Source: Rotaria sp. Silwood1
Taxonomy: Eukaryota; Rotifera; Eurotatoria; Philodinida; Philodinidae
Direction of reading: 5' to 3'
Assembly (NCBI GenBank): GCA_905250075.1
Contig: CAJNOP010000105.1
Span: 124,434 to 188,433, forward strand
Length of the DNA stretch: 64,000 bases
Shown: piece after piece, positions 44,735-55,092 of the stretch
Numbering within the stretch: position 1 is the first letter of the stretch
Layout of the letters: every line of letters starts with the position of its first letter
The notes under the pieces: generated by a model
What the model saw: only the letters and a program-made list of their open reading frames with translations
The model's database searches: none
Told to the model about the DNA's origin: nothing
Position numbers and translations under genes: made by a program

Positions 44735-45765
44735 ACCAGACTTGGAACCGGTCAGATTCTTTTAGACCGGACCGGTCGGTCCAAATTCTTGATTTAACCG
44801 GCAAAAAACCGGTGCATTTCATGCATCAATTAACCAATCAGTACTTTCGAGAAACAGTCTATTACTTCAGTTTGACGAAGATATACGATGTCAAACTCAT
44901 AATTCTTGAAGTTTCTAATAGTAACAGCTCGTATTATAGTTTGCCACGTTTCATGTGCTAACATTAAGAAGGAACGACCATTTCTTTCAAAAATGTTTGA
45001 CTTAGAACTCAAGCAACTAATATTGAACAACATCTAACTATGTTTTGGCTGACTTTTTTCTATAACGATATGAATTCTTTACAATTGATAAGTTTAATCT
45101 ATTCTTATTTGAAATAATTATTTTAACACAGCTGAAAGGCATTTCAATCCGCAAAAAAGGATGCTAATGCAGGCAGAAAGATAAGGTGAGCTAAAATGTA
45201 TGGCTTTCATATTAGACTTCCTATTTAAGGTTTCTTAATATCTAAGTATTTTCACAATTACATGATGGCAGTAGTCCACAAGATCTTGACAACGGAACTT
45301 AATCTTTTCTTGTATTTTGTTATGAAAGCATGAACTGAAAACTACTAGCTATTGGGATTCTATGAGAGTAGAGTAAAATCAGTCCAGAAAAGTAAACTCA
45401 AAATTTCGAGGTGAAAAATCTATAGTTTAGACCGATATTAGCTTCTAATATCGGGCTTATTTTTCGTGAACATAAACAAATTCATTCAACATGCTCCGAG
45501 GTCCTCATCCTAGGATGGGAAAGTGTTAGCCAATATTTAGAGCTGGGATTTCGATAATGATTGAAAATTTACCAGTTAGAAACTTCCAAGCTCATATCCC
45601 TTGATCATTGAAATCATAGAAACCGGTAAAAGTGAGCAAAATATGCAAGTTGTAGTGTCCCAAAAATTTTTAAAAGTTAAAAAAAACCGGTAAAAACCGA
45701 CCTGTTTTAAAAGTTCGACCGAACCGGAACGGGAACTGGCAAACCGGCCGGTCCGGTTCCAAGTA
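44735..45765. mobile_element. About 1-kb element with ACCGG-rich inverted ends
   Basis: ACTTGGAACCGGTCAG near 44739 and CCGGTCCGGTTCCAAGT near 45763 are inverted. Both ends are dense in ACCGG/CCGGT words. ACCGGTAAAA words recur internally near 45622 and 45688. The interior is AT-rich with a 67-codon minus frame (44830-45033) that is not a transposase. It looks non-autonomous. Target duplication was not determined. Confidence 0.6.
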
Positions 45766-46530
45766 TGATGAGAACATCCACGTCATTATTAAAATAAAGC
45801 AATATTATATACATATATAATTACTTTTCGCGCTACGTCTGTCCCAATCTAAGATGAATTGTTGTCAAAGAATCTGGCCCTCTACTTCAATTCAATTTTT
45901 CGTTCGTGTCTCACAAAAGTAGTATATGGAATGAATCTCAGTAAACTATAAGTGGTAAGTACTTATGACCATTGTAATAACAGAGACCGGTATGCAATAC
46001 TGTCTTTTTTGTTTCTTGAATCCAGTTAAAACTCTCTCTATTGAATAATCAGCAACATATATTGAGTATGTCCTTTTATTTTTATTAAGATAAAGTCGAA
46101 ATGATTGGTTCAATAGTTATCTATGATTGAATACAAATGTGTGGAGTTTCTATTCCAATTCATATTTAAGTGTCACGAACTGTTTGACATTATAAAATAT
46201 TTAGTCACTTCAAAAATATTAATGTTATAGAAAACTTATTCATACGACCATTGACAATATTTCTTGTCATTCTTGAGGTAAACATAAATCATAGTTTCAA
46301 ATACAGATTTGTCAATGACTTCTGCTCATAAATGGCTTTTCCATATTTGGTTATTTAACTCTTCTTAATTTAAGAACTTAAAATAAAAAATACAACATGT
46401 TTTGTATTTTCTTGGATGTTTTATAGGTTTGAAAAAAAAAGAAACATTTCGATTTATGACAGTCAATAAATTTTCGATTTGAATATTTATTCTTATTGAA
46501 GAAAAAAATTTTTATTCCAATGTTTTTTAT
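45766..46530. other. Intergenic, nothing recognised
   Basis: AT-rich; no supported gene. Confidence 0.4.
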
Positions 46531-46792
46531 TTAACATCCTGTTTGTACCCATGCAACCTCGTAATAGTCATCACAATAGACAGGTTCCAAAATATAATTA
46601 GGATCAATTATTGCGATTGAACTGTCTGGTACGAGAACCACTGCTAAATGTAAAAAATATGTACGTTTTTTTACTTGAAAATTTAAACAAAAAATCTATA
46701 ATTTTTTTTTTCTTACGTGGATTTTGAATTGCTGTAACAGATTGATAAACTGGCGCACAAACCAGATCAGACAACAATAGATAACTAGACAT
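46531..46792 (-). CDS. Small protein of 62 aa, two exons
   Basis: Exon 1 is 46717-46792 (ATG start, 25 codons plus one base). Exon 2 is 46531-46643, ending in TAA. The 73-base intron has a GTAAGA donor and an ACATTTAG acceptor, joined in phase 1. The product starts MSSYLLLSDL and ends VAWVQTGC. It is acidic to neutral, rich in Val, Ile and Pro, with three cysteines and no clear signal peptide or membrane helix. The pieces PDSSIAIIDPNYILEP and VYCDDYYEVAWVQTGC look like ordinary folded protein. Reading through the intron instead gives a lysine/phenylalanine tail typical of intron translation. An acceptor-like TTTACAG just upstream of the ATG suggests a 5' UTR intron. I do not recognise the family. 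Confidence 0.65.
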
Positions 46793-48224
46793 ATTTACGC
46801 ACTGTAAACAATGTGAAATAGTAATTTTAACTATACTAAATACGTCATTTATACATAGGTGATCAATAAAAAAAATATTTTTTTTCCTTTACATATTTAT
46901 AATAACGTATATGCAGTGGTGGCCCGAACCAGTCAGAATGCAATAAGAAAACATCACCTTTGATGAGAAAAAAATTACAAAAACTCGCACGATTTGAGGT
47001 ATATTACAACCCGTTGGTCAGATCACCATTGTGTTTATGTCTTTGATCGATTCTTTCTTATCGAAGAAAAGAATGATTATTATTATAGCTACTGTGATAG
47101 GTGACAAACATGTCAAGGTAATGTTTATAATCACATATGAAAAGAAGAAAAATGATCATATTTTGTTTTCTAATTGTAGATGATGATTTTTTCATTGATA
47201 TATATAAATAGCAACCATTTAGTTTTTAGTTAAAAAACTATTTATGTAATTTGTGATATTATCATTGTAACTTTTATTTTAATCATCAACACATACCACT
47301 GAAAAGAATGTGAAACAGTTTCTTTTTTTTTTGATTGATTAAAACGATGAACGATGTACAAACAAAAAATCTAGGATCATATAGAGATCATCACGAATAG
47401 AAAAAAACTTTGATTCAAATCAGATATTGAATACATAATTATTGGTCGATAGGTATAATAGCAACGATTTAAATGAAAATCTATATATCTATTCGTTAAC
47501 AATTGTTAAGTTAAAATTATAAATTGAATTTTTTTAATATCAATATTTTCATAATACATTCTTTTTTGCTATGGGTAAAATTAGTATAAAAAAGTATTCA
47601 CTAGTACTGTCATGCAGAAAATTTGTCAATTCTGTTTTTCCAACTATCGGATCGATCAATCAAGTATCCAAATAATCGATATTATGTTTTTTGATCATCT
47701 TTTTGTATTATGAACTTCTCTTACGTTTTTCAGTGATACAAAGGGATTTCAAAATACAATGAAGAATAGCATATGAAGTTGAAAAATAGTATAGCAGTGT
47801 TCTTAACTAACTAAAAAAAAGAAGAAATGGTTGATGAATCAAGAATGGAAATATGATTTGTGATATATTCTATATCTGTATGAAATTAGAATGTGAAATA
47901 AATAATTTAAATCAGTAAGATTTTTCTAGATATAAATCCTTAACTGTGAATAATATTTTAGAATTTATGCAATATCATCAGATAAATATTCTTCAATTTT
48001 CTAGTGAAAATACCTATGCTTGTAGAAAGTAATTCTAACATGTTGTTTTTTTTCAGTTTTTTTTTCGAATCAAGGTTGGATAATTTATGTGATATGAATC
48101 TTATGTTAAACATTGACGAACATTCCTACATATATTATAAAACATCTAAATATAATTTATGTCAATATGATACGCTAGAAATAAGTGAAGTCTATGATGA
48201 ATATGAACTGTTGCATGGGGAGAG
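46793..48224. other. Intergenic, nothing recognised
   Basis: Very AT-rich. A frame at 48004-48312 runs through the telomere-like hairpin below and is not considered coding. Confidence 0.4.
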
Positions 48225-48266
48225 TTTGGGTGTGGGCGTAGATATGGTTTTCGCCTACACCCAGAG
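48225..48266. repeat. Compact telomere-like hairpin
   Basis: GTTTGGGTGTGGGCGTA (about 48224-48240), a 10-base loop and CGCCTACACCCAGAG (about 48252-48266) form a stem of about 14 pairs with few mismatches. Polarity is G-rich then C-rich. The stem extends past the hexamer units (GGCG/CGCC), so it is a genuine inverted repeat. Confidence 0.78.
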
Positions 48267-49514
48267 TTCGACATTTTTTTACAGACTTTTGCATCGCTTA
48301 TTATTTATATGAAGATGGTTTCTCCATAAAAGGCAAAAGCTTCCAAAATGCATGTATTTTCAGGAGGTTTTCAGAAACTCCAGTTCACTTGCAACACATT
48401 TTTAAGTTGCCGTATCTCATGTGTGAAGAAGCAAACTATGTCAAATATTTGTAAGTGTTTCAGATCAGCATAGAATAATAGTACTTTGCATAGGCATGCA
48501 TGTCGCAAACACAGGCATGAAAATACAATATTCTTAGTTTGGAAGCAAAACATGAGAGACTATGCATGACTCATATCCTTGTAGATAGTTGCATTCAACG
48601 TTCCTGCGCGTTTATGCAATATAAATGACTGGTAGCGTGCCGGTGTGGCCCTTCGTCTCCTACAACTGCTTAAATCCCACATCCACACTCTTCGTAAATT
48701 ACAAGCAGAACAAGTTGGAAATAGTCTGGCTTTTATGGAAGGAAACGATATTCAATTATCAAAATTATAATTCAAATTAAGGAACGATTTCCAAATTGAA
48801 TGACTCTGCCGTACTAAGTAAATGTTCGTTTTATTATTGCTTTAGAGTATCGATCTTACATGGTCGACCATATATAGCTATCAACAATAGTGGAACAGAT
48901 AAGAATAGAAACTTTTACAGCAGCTTGAGTATAACAAATGACAGAATCTATGCTCATGGGAAAATTTTACATAAAAGCCTTCATGGATTTTGCAGCAGGA
49001 ATTTCAGAACAGTTTTTTTCACAGAGATGTTTGTGACCTTAATCTACCTTTGTGCCAATTGAAGCTTTCTTACAAAGATTTGCCACTGTTTGATGTTTCT
49101 AATTTATCAACTAAGAGTCATATTTTTAAAAATGAAAAAAAAGAAATGCTATTTCAGACCTCGAAAACTGGCTTTTCATCCTCGAAACTATATGACTCTT
49201 GACTAATGCAATGAAAATCTGGACAGTTACTAACCGTTGCAAGATTTATTCGTTAGTATGTGCTGCACTTCTGAGAGACTCATGAAGATTTTATTTAAAA
49301 TTCTTCCAAGAACAAAGTCTCGTGACTTGTTATGGGCTGTAGCTGCGATAAAGATTTCAATCTTGATCGGTTATGCTTTTGTAGAGGCCTGACGATGATC
49401 AGGAACTAGATGACCATTCTTAATCGTGTCCATTGAGCATTCTATAAGCGAAACGTAATTATATACGACTAGAATAGATAATGGGTGTACCGCCATATGA
49501 ATCATTATAAATCG
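48267..49514. other. Intergenic, nothing recognised
   Basis: Short frames only (48796-49062, 48990-49202). A C-rich CCCACATCCACACTC lies near 48677 with GGTGTGG near 48641, a further weak telomere-like pair. Confidence 0.4.
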
Positions 49515-49573
49515 GTTTTGGGTGTGAGTGTGGACGAAGTGAAGACCTACATCCATACCTAAATCTACTCACA
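49515..49573. repeat. Telomere-like pair abutting an assembly gap
   Basis: TTTTGGGTGTGAGTGTGG (49516-49533) is followed by CCTACATCCATACCTAAATC and CTCACA (49546-49573), ending at the gap. Polarity is G-rich then C-rich. Confidence 0.7.
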
Positions 49574-49583
49574 NNNNNNNNNN
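49574..49583. other. Assembly gap (10 N)
   Basis: Ten ambiguous bases directly after a C-rich telomere-like tract. The tract may be longer in the genome than shown. Confidence 0.95.
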
Positions 49584-50329
49584 AGGATGGTCTAAATTCG
49601 AACAAATGAAATTTAATTTCACAATTAAACTCATCCATTGAATGTAAGTGCGCTGCTACAGATTATAACAATTGAATTTAGAACTATAAAGCTCACTTAA
49701 CAGACAGCACTAAAACGTAACCTTTGAAAACAGGCTAATTAATAATAATTTCAATTAAAAATATCAAAGAATGTTTCCAGAGTGATCATGAAAAAATTGT
49801 ATTTATCTAAAGTAAAAACTAGAAGGAAATTAAATGATACTTGATTTAGTTGAATCTTTAATATAATGAATCTTTCAATTGAACTTGTGCTTTATTATTT
49901 TATTTGTTAATAAAATATGGATGTTATTAAATAAATTGTCTAGACAATGCCATATTTTCTATTGATTGAAGACGAAAAAATAAAATATTAATATTTGAAT
50001 GCTTCTTTCAAAAGTAATACATAAGACATAATGATAGAAAAGTTTTGTTGTGTTTCTTCTCTTTATGTTTCAACCAAAGGCAAAAACAGTCATGATTCAT
50101 ATGAATATAACAACAATTACGAGTGTTTTCGGTCGAACTGTTTTTTTTCTCTCCTCGAAAAACAATCTTAATATTGATCGAGAAAAATGTTGAAAAAAAG
50201 ACAAAATCAATTGCACCTTGTTCAGTCTTAACGCTGCAATTGTTTAGTAATTCGAATAATAAGAAGCATGCAGAAGAATGCTCAATTTCATTATGGGAAT
50301 ATAATAATCAAACATATACATGGTCATAA
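49584..50329. other. Spacer, possibly 5' remains of the following pseudogene
   Basis: AT-rich. An open frame from about 50123 runs in the same frame into the pseudogene, interrupted by TAA at 50327. Its amino acids match nothing I know. Confidence 0.4.
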
Positions 50330-50910
50330 AAACCACATTATCAAAATAAACGAATAAATCATCGGGAGAATTTTTGTGTCCTGTCATATAATATTTGGTT
50401 TTCGAAAAACTATCAACCAATGCGTTTTAACAGTCTTTGTGACATATTAAATAAATCTGAAGCAGAAGAAATTGGTTACCAAGAAAGTTCGTTTTGTTTT
50501 CTTATTCTGATTGTAATAAAAAAATACGTTTGATTTCTTGATATATATCTATAGTGACAGAAACTATTCTCAACCAACTTTTAGAACAACTGTTTATTCA
50601 AGAACGATATTATATATTTGATATTGATGGTCGTACATTCAGTAGTTCATAGGACGTTGTCCTATTAATTGATAATCGTCTTAATGTTTCTAATTTAAAT
50701 TTGGTTGATTTTCCACAGTATTCAATGACAAAACCTCGTCATACAATACCAGAACAAGCAAAATGTGATCGAATTATTTTACAGAGTCAAACAATTATTT
50801 CTATTGAAATTCAAATTTTAGGAAATCAACCTATCACCGGTCAAGAACAATCTCAAATTTATCCATCCGATCATTATGGTTTCACAGCCGTTTTTCAAAA
50901 GAAAAAATAA
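50330..50910 (+). pseudogene. Decayed endonuclease/exonuclease/phosphatase-fold protein (TDP2/sphingomyelinase-like)
   Basis: The frame from 50330 reads CVLSYNIWFS near 50375 and then IGYQE near 50470. These are the first two motifs of the DNase I-like fold: Asn of YNI and the metal-binding Glu of QE. A 68-base intron (50487-50554, GTTCGT...TCTATAG) joins in phase to an exon reading ERYYIFDIDGRTF and LLIDNRLNVSNL. The C-terminus, PSDHYGFTAVF, carries the SDHxG catalytic motif. Lesions are TAG at 50650-50652 inside the domain and, to judge from the usual length of about 250 residues, loss of the central part between about 50700 and 50760. Proteins of this fold hydrolyse phosphodiesters (DNA ends, sphingomyelin, phosphoinositides). 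The substrate of this one cannot be told. It is no longer functional as written. Confidence 0.65.
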
Positions 50911-51640
50911 AAACATGATTTACATTAAAAAAAAACAAACATCAGATGAAAAGAGATCATTTATTAGGACTGATATACGTGTAATTAATCAAGCTAACAT
51001 CAATGTTATTTAAATAAAAATGAAATCAAGAAATATTCATTCGAGAAATGCTTAAGATCAAAATTTTGTACTAATTCTTAATAAAGATTTTACAAATGAC
51101 AATAGAACTATGTATCCAAAATTATTATTGTTACTTTACTAGACATGTAAGTCTTACGCATAAACTAATACACTATGTTGCATAAATAATGATCCAAAAT
51201 CAAAGTTCTCCATTGACATTCGAAAATAGCTGAAATCTTAGAAAAAATTTACTACAATCCGTTATGCTTATTAGAAATACATTAAAAAAAACATAGTGCT
51301 TCGTAAGATAGCGAAGAACGACATTGTGTTGAATAGTTTAGTTTAATTGTATTTGAAATAGTGCAATCTCTTGAGATCATCATTTTTGCCAAGCTATAAA
51401 TGCCAACATGAAATGCCGAAAAGTAACTAGAACTATGAAGTGAAGCAGCTCTCATCCATATGTACCTTATCGATTCTTCTTCATAAATGTTGGGAATTTT
51501 TCGGTGTTTTTTCAATTTTCATTCATTTCCTTTCTTTATGAAGATGCTGGAAATTCGAAATATAAGTAAAATTCTTTTCAGTGATATTTCTATATGGTTA
51601 GATAGATAATATATCATCATTTCCCATATGATATGTATGT
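50911..51640. other. Intergenic, nothing recognised
   Basis: AT-rich; no supported gene. Confidence 0.4.
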
Positions 51641-52410
51641 GTCGTAGTAGAAATTAAAATTCAGTAGAATTTAAAATTCTACTAGTAGAAATTAAAATTT
51701 CAATTTCTACTAGGAGAAATTGAAATAACCGGCGATTTTAAGTTGCACTAGTGGAAATTAAAATTTTAATTTCTACTATAGGAGAATTTTAAATTCTACT
51801 AGAAACTTACACTATAGAATTATGTGAATATCTCCTAGAATAGAAAATAAAATTAACCCTCATTCGAATGATACAATATGTAGAACGCAAAGAAAAAAGA
51901 TTTTGATATTTAATTTGAAGTTCTCGCGTCAGTATCAAAATAAAAGACTTGAATATTACATGAAATGGAACCATTTTATTCGAAATTTGATAAACATATA
52001 GAATCTTTAGGCGAAAGATTTCGTTCAAAGTTTGTTATCACGCAAGCTGCTTATAATGACATCATATACGGTAATAAAAGGTGGTTGGGGTGAAGCTATT
52101 TAAATTCTAGCTCCATAAACACTTTAAATTAGTTACTATTGGGGAATTACAAGTTGTTTATGCCATTAAATCGAATAATCCAGTGATCGCAAGGTTTAAT
52201 TTTATTTCTATTCTAGGAGATATTCACATAATTCTATAGTGTAAGTTTCTAGTAGAATTTAAAATTCTCCTATAGTAGAAATTAAAATTTTAATTTCCAC
52301 TAGTGCAACTTAAAATCGCCGGTTATTTCAATTTCTCCTAGTAGAAATTGAAATTTTAATTTCTACTAGTAGAATTTTAAATTCTACTGAATTTTAATTT
52401 CTACTACGAC
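51641..52410. mobile_element. 770-bp element with near-perfect 210-bp inverted repeats made of nested palindromes
   Basis: GTCGTAGTAGAAATT at 51641 matches the complement ending at 52410. The two arms (51641-51855 and 52199-52410) are almost identical in inverse. Each arm is itself built of CTACTAGTAGAAATT, AATTTCTAC and CTAGTAGAATTTAAAATT words, so many alternative hairpins are possible. The central 51856-52198 contains a 43-codon ATG frame at 51965-52093, plus strand, with normal amino-acid composition but no recognised family. High arm identity implies recent mobility or gene conversion between arms. An ATATG at both edges is a possible but unproven target duplication. Confidence 0.8.
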
Positions 52411-53209
52411 ATATGGTCCAAATTTTTCTATTTAATCTAGTTTTTAAGTTTTCCAAAAATTTTAATCAATATCTTCAACAAAGTTTTATATAAAAAAGTA
52501 TTTGAAAAAAATTTAATCGATAAAATGGTTGGATCTCACTATAGACACATCTTTCACTGACTATTTTTTCATAGTTATCACTGTCGTACATGGAACGGAA
52601 AAAAGCATAGGTTTTCAATGAGCTCATTACTGTCTCAAAATAATGTTATTATTTAGAAATTTTTATTGTCATATCTCACTTACTGAGTAAAACAAGTATC
52701 ATATTCAGAATCAGCACAAGAAGCTATACTGTCTTCAGTTCCACTGCTCTAAAAAACCTTACTCAATAGTTAATTCTTTTGTTGATGGTTGTTTATTTTC
52801 CTTTTTCTTGAAAAAGACGAATTGCAGTAACAATAATCAATATTAATTTATTTGAATTCGAAAACAATATACATTTCACGAAGTAGAATTTTCAACCGTT
52901 TCCAGTTGTTAAAGTTGGTGAAATTCTGCATTTTCTTTTCGTTTTTTTCATATAAATACATTTTGAAGGCTAGATGTTATGAGTATCAGTCGTGACATAG
53001 ATTCAGCTAAGTAGTATACTTTGTTTTTCTATTGTTAAGCCGTATGTTATATTCTTTTATGCTTATTTGACCCTTTTTACCTGTTCAGGATTCAATTTAT
53101 CTGTCTGAAAATAGAGAAATAGCATCCGCCATTACTTATTTGATTTTAATCGACTGAGATACTCAGTCCACTATTTTTTTTTATAGCAGAAGCACACTAC
53201 AATAAAAAT
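52411..53209. other. Intergenic, nothing recognised
   Basis: AT-rich; 3' flank of the receptor gene. Confidence 0.4.
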
Positions 53210-54124
53210 TCAAAAACGATGGGTTATTGCCATTGGTCTAACCATATTGGTATCACGAGTTAGAAAGCCACGTGTTAAATGAAAACATTTGAGAAAACTT
53301 CGTCGAATAGTTGATGTATTCTGACAGAGAACGATAAGCATAAAAGTCAACGCAAGATTTCCAATCAAGAATAAGACCCGCATACAATAATGAGGTATAA
53401 GATCAGGACGAATTATATTCAATATTACTAAAATAATCGCTGGAATGCCGACGAAAACTAATCCAAAATTGAGCAATACGATGCGATAGACTATTGTCAA
53501 ATCTCGACGCATCAGTAGTTGACGATTTCCATTCACTCTTAATGAGACTTGACGTACATTATTTACCAAAAGACGGTATACAACAACAAGAACAATATTT
53601 GATATAACAAATATTACGACATTCATATATAGTGAAAGATCTAATCTTGATAATGAAACAAAACATAAATTGTCTATAGTTAATTTCACCATGTTTCCTG
53701 TTAGAAAGACCGGCAAAGTAAAAGTAAAATCAAATATCCATTGAGCAAGAACAATCGCCATTTTTCGAGCTTGATTATTAATAAAATTGATTCTTCGAGT
53801 CTTAAAATACTTTTCTATTGCTTGTAAAATCAAAGAATGGTGAATACAAGCCATGGTTGAATGAAGAAAATAAGCACGCAACGTACAAAGAGTATCAATA
53901 TTTGCTACTGATTGTTGATCCCAAATTAGCATGTAGACAGCTATCGCTGTATGGTTAGCCGAAAATACTAAAACAGCTATAATGGTATTACAAACTAATA
54001 ATGTAGGAAAAGTAAAGCATTGTCTTCTGTAAATAATAACAATCATCAGACAACTAAAGGCTAGTAGAACATTGAAACAACAAACGATCATGTATAACCG
54101 ATTGATGATTGAAGGAAAGTTCAT
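53210..54124 (-). CDS. Orphan rhodopsin-like 7TM receptor
   Basis: A 304-residue single-exon protein starting at an ATG (54124) and having seven hydrophobic helices: about 10-32, 40-63, 83-107, 122-143, 165-188, 214-238 and 248-268. An intracellular basic loop (VNGNRQLLMRRDL) precedes helix 6. Helix 3 ends in IEKYF in place of DRY, and helix 7 lacks a clear NPxxY, so the family is divergent. No signal peptide is needed. It is probably a chemosensory or peptide receptor of a rotifer-expanded group; the ligand is unknown. The C-terminal tail is short and basic. The nearest neighbour is the S9 peptidase on the same strand, about 970 bases upstream. Confidence 0.78.
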   Translation of the reverse strand: MNFPSIINRLYMIVCCFNVLLAFSCLMIVIIYRRQCFTFPTLLVCNTIIAVLVFSANHTAIAVYMLIWDQQSVANIDTLCTLRAYFLHSTMACIHHSLILQAIEKYFKTRRINFINNQARKMAIVLAQWIFDFTFTLPVFLTGNMVKLTIDNLCFVSLSRLDLSLYMNVVIFVISNIVLVVVYRLLVNNVRQVSLRVNGNRQLLMRRDLTIVYRIVLLNFGLVFVGIPAIILVILNIIRPDLIPHYCMRVLFLIGNLALTFMLIVLCQNTSTIRRSFLKCFHLTRGFLTRDTNMVRPMAITHRF

Positions 54125-55092
54125 GACGTTACAATCTTAAATTTTTGAATTTAATTAAGTTCAAGTCAAGCTTATTCAACCTACTTTTAATCCCAAACAG
54201 CGATTGCCAGTAGAAAGTTTATCTCGATGGATATTATCAGGAAAAAAGATCAGGATTGATAATAATATAGTACTTTTTTTTTTGAATGTTCAGCAAAAAA
54301 TGAGTAGTAATCGTTGATGTAAGAAAAAATTAAATTGAAGCATGATGCTTTTTTCACGAGAGACAGACTTCTCTTCTACAGAAAAAACTATGGTAAATTA
54401 TTTTCTTTATAAATGAATAGTCGTTTGCTTTCATTTTATAATTTAAAGATAATACCATATTTTATTTTGAGGACACTTGACATATTCTAAGAGAAAGAAG
54501 AAATGAAAAGGAGCATTGAAGCAATATGAATTGAAAATGTGTTAAACCATCCTCTTAGTGTCTTTCTTGACAAACTCCATTTATTTTTTTTTTATTCCAC
54601 AGGGTCCATAAAGTCGATTGGAAGTAACGATGCTATAATTACCTTCGCTTGTGTCTTCTAATGAAAACATCTGAATTTTTTCGTAGAGCAATATTAATTC
54701 ATTCAAATTTTCGATTAATATTTGTCATGAAATAGGATATCTATTGATACACAATGCTATTTTTGTACATTATTGAAATCAAGAAGAAATTTATCTATTC
54801 AAACATGAACAAATTTTAAGGAGACATTCGAAAAGATTTTCTCACCAGTCGATAGAACCTGGCAAATAGCAACAATGAAATTCATATCAATATATTGTAA
54901 CTTGGTCACAATTATAATTTTATGCTACAATTCTGTTTTTTTTTCTTGATTATCACGATGATGTGTGAACGAGCTTTTGTTCAAGCTAATGTTCTATTTA
55001 TTCTTCTAAAAAAAACTGAATAAGTTTAAACTTTTTAGCATAATATCTACAGAGTTCGAACATAAAATATATCATCAATATTTCAATTGTTG
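54125..55092. other. Intergenic, nothing recognised
   Basis: AT-rich; 5' flank of the receptor and 3' flank of the peptidase. No gene. Confidence 0.4.
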
